Shown here: piece after piece, positions 57,510 through 64,000 of the stretch
Layout of the letters: each line of letters begins with the position of its first letter
How positions within the stretch are numbered: the first letter of the stretch is position 1
NCBI GenBank assembly: GCA_021733925.1
Contig: JAIPJY010000027.1
Coordinates: 1 to 64,000 of the forward strand
Direction of reading: 5' to 3'
DNA length: 64,000 nt
From: Prosthecobacter sp.
GTDB taxonomy: Bacteria > Verrucomicrobiota > Verrucomicrobiia > Verrucomicrobiales > Verrucomicrobiaceae
Program-made: the position numbers and the translations under genes
Notes under the pieces: model-generated
Told to the model about the DNA's origin: nothing
Seen by the model: the letters and a program-made list of their open reading frames with translations, nothing else
Databases searched by the model: none

Positions 57510-58376
57510 TCATTCTGCTTTGTCGGCGCTGGGGGCTGCCAGCACGCTCACGCTTTTGTCCTGCGCAGAATTTTTCAGTACTTCGGCCGACGCGGCATCG
57601 CTGAAGAGGTGCTGCTTGAGCATGGCGAGGGCGTAGTTTTCATAGATGGCACGGCGTCTGGGGTCCGTTTTGCCACAGACAAATTCGGCGAGAGGGCTGG
57701 AGGGGTTTTCTGCATCGCAGTGGGTGGAATGGTGAATTCGCAAGGCCGTGAGCGGAGCGGCGGCATGGTTCAACCAGGGTACGGAGTTGGCCTGCCGGTT
57801 CCAGGCGCCAAGCTCGGCGAGCAGCATGAGACCGGGGCTGTGGACCGACGCTATCGCTTCCAGGGCATGATTGCCAAAATCCACCGGATCGAGACCGATC
57901 CAGCAACGCAGGCGCTTTTCATGCGAAGCGGCGAGCACGGTGGCGTAACCGCCCGCCGAGTGACCCATGATCGCCACAGCGTTGTTGGGTTGCGGTTGAG
58001 TGAGATGGCCGGGCGTGCGGACCAGGGCGATCAAATCGCTGATCGCATGGGCATTGCGAGTGTGATTGGCGAGGAACGGAAGATTCGGGACCACGGCGAT
58101 CATGCCGTTTTGCGCGAGCAGATTTCCCCAGCCGGCCATGACCCGGCGATGACGCGTGAAGCCATGCGCGACGATGACGACCGGCGCGTTCCCGACGTTC
58201 TGCGGCAGATAAAAATCCACGGGCACCTCCCGGCCCTGAAGGACGAGTTTTTCGGTGCGTTTGACGACGCCCTTCGGCACCGGCAACGATGGCACGCGGT
58301 TCGCGCAGCCGGCCACGATGATCAGTGCCGCGAAAGCGAGCACAGGAAATCGCAAATGGTGGAAGATCCGTTTCAT
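57510..58376 (-). CDS. Alpha/beta hydrolase lipoprotein, PAF-acetylhydrolase/chlorophyllase-like
   Basis: Encodes 288 residues with lipobox LIIVAGC. VVIVAHGFTRHRR is the oxyanion loop, GHSAGG the nucleophile elbow, and LDPVDFG plus a later His candidate complete a typical fold. It could hydrolyse short esters or lipids at the envelope. It lies between a 3'-end fragment of the amidohydrolase gene and the intact amidohydrolase gene, so it may have been inserted there. Confidence 0.8.
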   Translation of the reverse strand: MKRIFHHLRFPVLAFAALIIVAGCANRVPSLPVPKGVVKRTEKLVLQGREVPVDFYLPQNVGNAPVVIVAHGFTRHRRVMAGWGNLLAQNGMIAVVPNLPFLANHTRNAHAISDLIALVRTPGHLTQPQPNNAVAIMGHSAGGYATVLAASHEKRLRCWIGLDPVDFGNHALEAIASVHSPGLMLLAELGAWNRQANSVPWLNHAAAPLTALRIHHSTHCDAENPSSPLAEFVCGKTDPRRRAIYENYALAMLKQHLFSDAASAEVLKNSAQDKSVSVLAAPSADKAE

Positions 58377-58466
58377 GGTTTGTCGCGAGCCGTGTTGTTG
58401 GGTTCCGATGGCGGCGGCCTGATGACAGCCATACCTCGTTTGATGGCGGGCCGTCTGTGGGTTGGG

Positions 58467-59315
58467 TCAGCGATTCAACCCCAGCAGGTTCAAACTATCG
58501 CGATGGATCATGGCCTCGATCTGGGCCAGATCGAGACGGGGGAGCTTGGTGCCTTCGAGCATGTCGTTGAGTTTGCGGATGCCGTCGATGGAGGCGTTGA
58601 CGGTGGTGAAGGGGAAGTCGGTGCCGAAGAGGAGCTTGTGCCAGACGCCGTATTCCTGGGCGAGCATGAGGGAATTGTAGAGCTGCCAGGGGCGGTAGTG
58701 GAGGGCGCTGACGTCGGCGAAGACGTTGTCGTGCTTGCGGATGGTGACGAGGCATTCGCCTTCGTAGGGGTGTCCGAGGTGGGCGAGGATGATTTTTACG
58801 CCGGGATGTTTGAGGGCCACGGGCTCGATGAGGCGTGGCAGGGTGAAGGCGAGGGGGGCCTGGGCGATGAAGGTGGTGCCCATGTGCAGGAGCACGGGCA
58901 GGCTGTGCTTTTCTGCGTACTGCCAGAGGGGTTCGAGTGTGGGATCATCGGGGCTGAAGCCGGCGTACATGGGCAGCAGCTTGATGCCACGCAGGCCGAG
59001 AGTTTCGTGGCCGAACTGCATCTCGCGCTGCCAGTTTTCCTGAGTGGGATCGATGGAGAGGAAGCCGATCAAGCGTGCGGGATCGCGCGCCACGTAGTCT
59101 GCCACGGTCTGGTCATTGACCCAGAGGCCGCTGAGTTTGGCTTTGCCGCCGAAGACGAAGGTGCGGGTGTCTTCGGGAGCAGCGGCGCGATAGGCCTCAT
59201 AGGTCGCGCTGATGTCCACCTTCACGCCGGGGCGGGCGCGACCGGCTTGATGGATGAAATCGTCGGAGAAATCAGAGGGGAAGTTCCAGGCGTGGGAGTG
59301 GACGTCGATGATCAT
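58467..59315 (-). CDS. Amidohydrolase, TIM-barrel type
   Basis: Encodes 282 residues: HxH metal motif in DVHSHAW, LLHMGTTF and IILAHLGHPYEGE with later metal His, and LLFGTDFPF with the catalytic Asp, as in the ACMSD/2-amino-3-carboxymuconate or uronate-isomerase-like amidohydrolase group. No signal peptide, so cytoplasmic. Substrate unknown. The frame is open to 59732 but the family start is MIIDVHSHAWNFP at 59315. It diverges from the TPR lipoprotein with 75 bases between starts. Confidence 0.9.
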   Translation of the reverse strand: MIIDVHSHAWNFPSDFSDDFIHQAGRARPGVKVDISATYEAYRAAAPEDTRTFVFGGKAKLSGLWVNDQTVADYVARDPARLIGFLSIDPTQENWQREMQFGHETLGLRGIKLLPMYAGFSPDDPTLEPLWQYAEKHSLPVLLHMGTTFIAQAPLAFTLPRLIEPVALKHPGVKIILAHLGHPYEGECLVTIRKHDNVFADVSALHYRPWQLYNSLMLAQEYGVWHKLLFGTDFPFTTVNASIDGIRKLNDMLEGTKLPRLDLAQIEAMIHRDSLNLLGLNR

Positions 59316-59354
59316 GGCGGGACCATGGCGTGAAAACGTGCCGAGAAAAGAGTA

Positions 59355-59391
59355 TTGACGCGCGAGGGCCGAGTGGATTACAAATCCGGCA
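59355..59391 (+). promoter_or_regulatory. Promoter of the TPR lipoprotein gene, probably leaderless
   Basis: TTGACG at 59355-59360 and TTACAA at 59378-59383 are spaced 17 bases, a fair -35/-10 pair. The ATG at 59391 follows the -10 by 7 bases, where transcription should start, so the mRNA would begin at or near the start codon. Confidence 0.45.
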
Positions 59392-60275
59392 TGGCACCCG
59401 AAAGTGTCATCGAAAGGCCCCGGCCGCGCAGGCATGCTACGTCTGCGTATAGTTTCTTTGTTGCCGGTTGTCTGGGCTTGATGAGCGGCTGCAATGATAA
59501 AAAGTCGACGGCTGCGGACCCGACTCCAACTGCGCCTGCTGCTGCGGCGACGGCGGACATGGTTATCAACCTGCCCAAAGAGCTGCCGCCTGAGGTGGCC
59601 GGGGAGGTCGCGGTGTTGCTGGAGAAAGAGCAAACCTGGCTGGTTACGCCGCCGAAAGAACTCACACCGCTGCAGCTGGACAAGGCTTTTGCGGATCTGC
59701 GCTGGGAAGTGGCGCAGAAGTTTGGGATGCATGATGTGGAGGGCGCGATCAGTTACGCGCGCGCATCGCTCAAGCTTGACGAGGCGCAGCCGGCGCGCTG
59801 GGAGCGGCTGGGGGATTGGTACAATTTGTCTGGAGAGCTTACTTCGGCCCGTGATGCGGCCAACGCCTATGACAACGCGGTGTTTCTCAATCCGAAGTCG
59901 GTGGGGGCACGCAAAAAACTGGCGGCGGCCAGCCTGATGCTGGGGGATGCGAAGGAGGCGGTGCGAGAGCTCGAATTTTGCCTGTATCAGATGCCTGAGG
60001 CGGAAGCGGGGGAAGTCGTGCCGCTGTATGCGGCTGCGTGCGCGGATGCGGGGGAGTTCAAGCGGGGCATCGCCTTCTGCAAGATCATGGGGGCTGAGGG
60101 TGGGGCGGTGTACGGAGTGGTGCAGGCGATTCTGGAAAAGGCGGGAGGCAACCGAGAGGAGGCGCTGAAGCTGCTGACGGACGTGGAAAAGAAGGAGGAG
60201 CCGGCCTCGCTGCTGAGCCAGTATGTGAAGACGCTGCGGCAGCGGTATGAGAAGGAGAAAGGAGGGAAGCCGTGA
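59391..60275 (+). CDS. TPR-containing lipoprotein
   Basis: Encodes 294 residues with lipobox GLMSGC (Cys about 34), a Thr/Pro/Ala linker, and two or more TPR-like helical pairs (about 125-230; ARWERLGDWYNLSGELTSARDA, GARKKLAAASLMLGDAKEAVRELEF). Likely scaffolds a protein on the periplasmic face. It overlaps the following PASTA gene (GTGA at 60272-60275), so they are one operon, and may partner with it. Confidence 0.8.
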   Translation: MAPESVIERPRPRRHATSAYSFFVAGCLGLMSGCNDKKSTAADPTPTAPAAAATADMVINLPKELPPEVAGEVAVLLEKEQTWLVTPPKELTPLQLDKAFADLRWEVAQKFGMHDVEGAISYARASLKLDEAQPARWERLGDWYNLSGELTSARDAANAYDNAVFLNPKSVGARKKLAAASLMLGDAKEAVRELEFCLYQMPEAEAGEVVPLYAAACADAGEFKRGIAFCKIMGAEGGAVYGVVQAILEKAGGNREEALKLLTDVEKKEEPASLLSQYVKTLRQRYEKEKGGKP

Positions 60276-63200
60276 GCAGGATGCGCCATTCCTGGCTGAT
60301 GGGCGTGCTGTTGCTCGGAGGCATGAACGCGATGGCGGATGATTTTCAACTCGCGCTCGATGAGGCGAAGGGCAAAATGTTCAAGTACCGGCTGGCCAAG
60401 GCCTCGGGTGATCCCACTGCGATTCGCGATGCCACGATGCGGCTGCAGGAGGATCCGCTGGCCATCCGGCGCGTGAACAGCGGCTCCACGGAAGCATTTA
60501 AGACCGAGCTCAACAAAGACATCGGCAATGTGCAGCAGCAGACGAAGGAGCTGATCAAGACGCGGCTGGCGGAAAGAGGGATCGACCCGAAGCGGGTGAC
60601 TTTCTTTGAGGCCACGAATCCAACGAAGCCGGGTGATCCGGTGAAGGTGGGGCAGGACTGGGACATGACTGTGCGGGTGGATGGCCGGGATGTCCCCACA
60701 CGTGTCTCACAACCGATCGCGCATGAGGCTTATTACGAAGTGGCGACCGGCGAAAAGCCGCCTGTCGAGTTTCTCAAAGATAAGCAAGGCAATCTGACGA
60801 AGGCGCGGGATTACAGTGTCGTGAACAAGTTTGCCGAGCGGCAGTCGCTGGCCGTGACGGACTACCAGTACCGTGAGGCGTATGGCGGCAATCAAGCCGA
60901 GGGAGGCCGGATTATCGCAGGTCCCAAAGATGCGCGGCTGCGTGATCCGGTGCAGATGAGCGAGGTCATCGAATACAAGAGCAATGAAGCGCGCAATCTG
61001 GCGACGGAACTGCGGGAGAAGGGCAAGTTTGGGTCTGCCGTGGGGCGTGATATTGAGGAAATCCGGCAGTCCACGAAGCAGTTTGAGAAGCAGGTGAAGC
61101 CGCGGGTGGAGGCCATGGGCGGCGAGGTGCCGGAGTTCATCCAAAAAGGTCAGGAGATGATGAAGCAGATGGACTCCGGCAAACTGACGCCGGGGCAGGT
61201 GCGCGAGCAATTGCGAGGCATGGGGGAAACGCCGGAGACCTTCATCCGCAAGACGGCGCAGCTGGTGGAAGCCGCCCAGGTGCTGCAGCCTCCCGGCGAG
61301 CGCGGGGCACCGGCACCTGAAGTTTTCACCGAGAATGTGCTCAACCGGCTGCAGAACCGGCGGATGATGAAAATCCTGGAGCAAGTGGACAGAGGCGAAC
61401 TGACGGTGGAGCAGGCGCGCGAACAAATCCAAAAGATGGGGACGCCTCCGGGAGTGGAGCCGCCGGCTGAAAGTACGTTGTCCATCACCAAACGTCAGGC
61501 GGGCAATGCGCTCACGGGTCTTTGGCTGACCTCCACCGCCTTCGACGGCGCGGCCGAAGAAGGCCAGCGTGCCGCCATGGCGGGCGAAGCCCCCAGCAAA
61601 CTCAGAGCGGCGGGCAATGCCCTGGCGGAGGCGACGATGATTCCAGGCATGATCCAGGGAATCAAGCATGGAACGGAAATCGGCGAGGAGGAGCTGGCCA
61701 AGGCGGACAAGGAAAAGCGCAGCGAGCTGAGCGCCACTCTCAACGGCTTTGGCCGCTATGGGAAAGAACTTTCCGGCTGGACACTCGGCACGCAAGTGGC
61801 CGAGGAGGAGATCACCGATGAAGAAGCGCGTGCGGCGCAGGAGGGGCGAGAGCCCAACTACCTGGCGAGCTGGGCCAATGCGACGCTGCGTGGGCTGGGA
61901 GAGGTGCTGATGATCAACTCCATCGCGCGCTCCGCGAACAGCGTGACGGAGGAGGAGGTGACCCAGGTGGGCCAGGACCAGGTCTTTCGAGCCTGGGCGC
62001 AGGGCAAGCTGATCGAAGACACGAAAGCCTTTCAGGGCATCTCGCGGGACCTGGAGGAGTTCATGATGAAGGGCGATCTGAAAGACCCGGAATTCCGCAA
62101 AAAATTCGAGGAGCTGGCTGATCGCTACAACAACGCCCGTCTGGCCATGGCCAAGCTGACGGACGGCACCGTACGCCAATTTGGCGACAAGGACCCCCTG
62201 GCACGCGCCATGCAGAGCAGGATCATTCACATGCTGGATCCTCCCAAGGTGGAGGCGGTCATTGAGGTGCGTGAGGCCGCCATGGTTCCGGTACCCTCCG
62301 TGGTGGGCCAGGACCCGGCGTCTGCGGGGCGCACCCTCACGAAAGCAGGGCTCAATCCCCAGGCCGCCGACACGGCGAAAAAGCCTGAGAATGTGAAGGC
62401 GATGGTCGTCTTTGGGCAGGACCCGGAGGCGGGAAAACGCGTGGAACCGGACTCCACGATCACGTTCCTTTACAGCAGCGGCAAAGCGGTCGCGAAGACC
62501 GTCAAAGTACCGGACGTGACCAAGCTGGCGCGCGCTGATGCAGAAAAGAAGCTGGCCGAACTGAAGTTCACTTTCATGGCGACTGCGGGCAAGGAGAAGC
62601 CGCCGCGGACTGCCAAGAAGCAGGAGGTGTACCTGCAGTCTCCCGAGAAGGACACGGAGGTGGCCGAGGGGAGCGATGTCGGCTTCACTTATTACGCGGG
62701 CATCATGGTGGGGGACTACCTGGCGCTCACCAAAAGTGAGGCGGAGGCGGCGATCACTTCGGACGGCTTCAAACCGAATGTCCATGAGGGCGACCTGATG
62801 GCGAAGACCGAGCCCGAGCGCTTCAAGGTCTATGAGCAGAAGACGCGGCCCGGGCAGTACCTGTGGTATGACGATGAGGTGGAGTGTCTCAACTACAAGA
62901 CGGCGCTTGGCTTTCAGGATAAAGACGGCGAGCGAGTGGATCCACGCTTCGCAGAGGCCAAGGTGAGTGATGGTGACAAAACGCTGCCGCCAGACGCGCA
63001 GAAGCCGTCCGCCGGGGAGCGGTCGGAGATAATGTTCAGCACCTCCAGCGGCAGCGGATTTGGGGCGCAGAGCCTTGGGTGGACGATCCGCAAATACACG
63101 GATGCCAGTGATGCGCGCGCCGTCCTCGCGCCCATGCACAAGGATGGATTCCTCACGGTTCAGGACATGAGTGCGGCCGGTACCACGATCACTTCGAAAG

Positions 63201-63418
63201 ACCGGAAGATTGGGCCGGAGACGGCGATAGGAACCCTTTACACCTCAACAGCCCAGGGGAAGCTCAGCAGCCATGTGGCCATGATCGTTTACCGGAAGGT
63301 GTTTTTGATCACCTTTACGCACCTCGAGCCGGTGTATGGATTCGATTTTTCGAAGGAGTCGGCAAAAATCCTGCAGTACAGCAAGGAGCTGATCAATGAC
63401 CGGTTTCCGGAGGATTGA
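60272..63418 (+). CDS. Very large exported PASTA-domain protein
   Basis: Encodes 1048 residues: signal peptide (about 1-22), a long helical, Glu/Lys-rich middle (about 30-650), and two PASTA domains (about 670-810; VPVPSVVGQDPASAGRTLTKAGL and VKVPDVTKLARADAEKKLAEL). PASTA modules usually bind muropeptides, and in Ser/Thr kinases they sense cell-wall fragments; here no kinase domain is present. A C-terminal beta-rich domain (about 820-1048) is unrecognised. GTG at 60272 is favoured by GGAGGG at 60261-60266, six bases away; ATG 60281 is an alternative. Confidence 0.75.
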   Translation: MSRMRHSWLMGVLLLGGMNAMADDFQLALDEAKGKMFKYRLAKASGDPTAIRDATMRLQEDPLAIRRVNSGSTEAFKTELNKDIGNVQQQTKELIKTRLAERGIDPKRVTFFEATNPTKPGDPVKVGQDWDMTVRVDGRDVPTRVSQPIAHEAYYEVATGEKPPVEFLKDKQGNLTKARDYSVVNKFAERQSLAVTDYQYREAYGGNQAEGGRIIAGPKDARLRDPVQMSEVIEYKSNEARNLATELREKGKFGSAVGRDIEEIRQSTKQFEKQVKPRVEAMGGEVPEFIQKGQEMMKQMDSGKLTPGQVREQLRGMGETPETFIRKTAQLVEAAQVLQPPGERGAPAPEVFTENVLNRLQNRRMMKILEQVDRGELTVEQAREQIQKMGTPPGVEPPAESTLSITKRQAGNALTGLWLTSTAFDGAAEEGQRAAMAGEAPSKLRAAGNALAEATMIPGMIQGIKHGTEIGEEELAKADKEKRSELSATLNGFGRYGKELSGWTLGTQVAEEEITDEEARAAQEGREPNYLASWANATLRGLGEVLMINSIARSANSVTEEEVTQVGQDQVFRAWAQGKLIEDTKAFQGISRDLEEFMMKGDLKDPEFRKKFEELADRYNNARLAMAKLTDGTVRQFGDKDPLARAMQSRIIHMLDPPKVEAVIEVREAAMVPVPSVVGQDPASAGRTLTKAGLNPQAADTAKKPENVKAMVVFGQDPEAGKRVEPDSTITFLYSSGKAVAKTVKVPDVTKLARADAEKKLAELKFTFMATAGKEKPPRTAKKQEVYLQSPEKDTEVAEGSDVGFTYYAGIMVGDYLALTKSEAEAAITSDGFKPNVHEGDLMAKTEPERFKVYEQKTRPGQYLWYDDEVECLNYKTALGFQDKDGERVDPRFAEAKVSDGDKTLPPDAQKPSAGERSEIMFSTSSGSGFGAQSLGWTIRKYTDASDARAVLAPMHKDGFLTVQDMSAAGTTITSKDRKIGPETAIGTLYTSTAQGKLSSHVAMIVYRKVFLITFTHLEPVYGFDFSKESAKILQYSKELINDRFPED

Positions 63419-63501
63419 TGAGGGGTGGGACGGTGTGACCGGGGGCGGACGTTGCGGGGATGAGGGCGCTGAGCTCATCTCGGCGGAGCGAGATGGCGAC
63501 T

Positions 63502-64000
63502 TTATTCTGCGGCGGCGAGCATGCGGTCGAACTGGCGTTCCACTTCGCGTTTGGTTTCGTCATCCAGTGTGAAGCCGACGGGGCCACGGACGAGGGTGTT
63601 TTTGAAGATGCCCTGGCGGACGAGGAGGTGCTTTTCGACGGCGAGGAAGCCGTCGAGGCTGGTCTGCATGGAGATGAGGGCGGAGAGGGGGCCGTGGATG
63701 CGGTCGGCTTTTTCGGTGTCGCCGGCTTTGAGAGCGTTCCAAAGGGGGACGAGGCCGCGAATGAGGTCCGCGCCGGGCATGGTGCCGACGACGCCGCGCT
63801 TGAAGGAATCCACGAGGGCGATGCCGCCGGTGCCTTCGAAGACTCGGGCGCGGCCCTGGGTGGCATCGCGAAGTTCTGAGAGCTTGGGGCCGATGGGGGA
63901 GGCTTCGGGTTTGTATTGAACGCGCTCGGGGCCGAACTCGGCGAGCAGTTTGGCCTGCATGGCGATGGGCATGGGCTTGCCGACGTAACCGCTGGCGTCC
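63502..64000 (-). CDS. DapA/N-acetylneuraminate-lyase family protein, C-terminal part
   Basis: Only the last 166 codons are in the window; the gene continues past the right edge on the minus strand. Visible features are DASGYVGKPMP, FEGTGGIALVDSFKRGVVGTMPGADLIRG, typical of the C-terminal half of class I aldolases such as DapA, where a Gly-rich loop follows the Schiff-base Lys region (out of view). Without the Lys and start, dihydrodipicolinate synthase cannot be told from other DapA-like lyases. Confidence 0.75.
   Translation of the reverse strand, partial: DASGYVGKPMPIAMQAKLLAEFGPERVQYKPEASPIGPKLSELRDATQGRARVFEGTGGIALVDSFKRGVVGTMPGADLIRGLVPLWNALKAGDTEKADRIHGPLSALISMQTSLDGFLAVEKHLLVRQGIFKNTLVRGPVGFTLDDETKREVERQFDRMLAAAE

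Overview
The window looks like a chromosomal segment from a GC-rich member of the Planctomycetota-Verrucomicrobiota (PVC) group, most likely a Verrucomicrobiota bacterium related to Prosthecobacter. This is inferred from gene content: eight exported Cys-type sulfatases in 64 kb, two giant proteins that fuse sugar-enzyme or esterase-like modules to a propeller and a c-type cytochrome, an ECF sigma factor paired with a FecR/LamG protein, PhoD-like, CehA/McbA-like and BNR-SGNH exported hydrolases, and a monomeric isocitrate dehydrogenase. Few genes have a clear Shine-Dalgarno sequence, and two promoters sit so close to the start codon that the mRNAs may be leaderless. There are no tRNA or rRNA genes, CRISPR arrays, transposases or phage genes.

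Layout. 1-3.5 kb: a DUF2971-like gene, monomeric isocitrate dehydrogenase and an AHSA1/SRPBCC protein. 3.6-11.6 kb: a run of exported hydrolases on the minus strand, including a CehA/McbA-type gene broken by one in-frame stop. 11.6-15.3 kb: a nitric-oxide-response cluster with a YHS-truncated haemoglobin fusion, a group III truncated haemoglobin, NnrS and a radical SAM/SPASM protein; the two haemoglobin genes diverge from a region with two NsrR-like operators. 15.3-21.3 kb: two sulfatases, an esterase, a thioredoxin/MsrA-like protein and a beta-helix protein. 21.3-24.5 kb: an SDR, NTF2-like, PNPOx-like and DsrE gene set divergent from a LysR regulator. 24.5-32.6 kb: a GH25-like lipoprotein, an ACP-like protein with permuted halves, and a tight four-sulfatase operon.

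32.7-37 kb: a TPR protein, a small unknown protein, a cytochrome P450 and a seventh sulfatase. 37-52 kb: four toxin-antitoxin modules interspersed with the two giant proteins, a BamE-like lipoprotein, a repeat-rich gap and the sigma/FecR pair. 51.7-54.3 kb: DhaL, an LsrF-like aldolase and a divergent AraC regulator. 54.3-59.3 kb: the eighth sulfatase, a frameshifted Tat-exported propeller gene, an alpha/beta hydrolase and an amidohydrolase. 59.4-63.4 kb: a TPR lipoprotein and a 1048-residue PASTA protein. The right edge carries a partial DapA-family gene.

The bulk of the region suggests a polysaccharide specialist. Sulfatases desulfate algal or mucin-like glycans, and the esterases, sialidase-like propellers, DUF1080 module and dehydrogenase-like propellers with haem domains would process the released sugars at or outside the cell surface. 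All eight sulfatases need a formylglycine-forming activator, which is not in the window. The most system-like feature is the NO cluster at 11.6-15.3 kb. Signs of decay or rearrangement are frequent: one nonsense codon, one homopolymer frameshift, two fragments of neighbouring genes' 3' ends, and two hairpin-rich repeat gaps.
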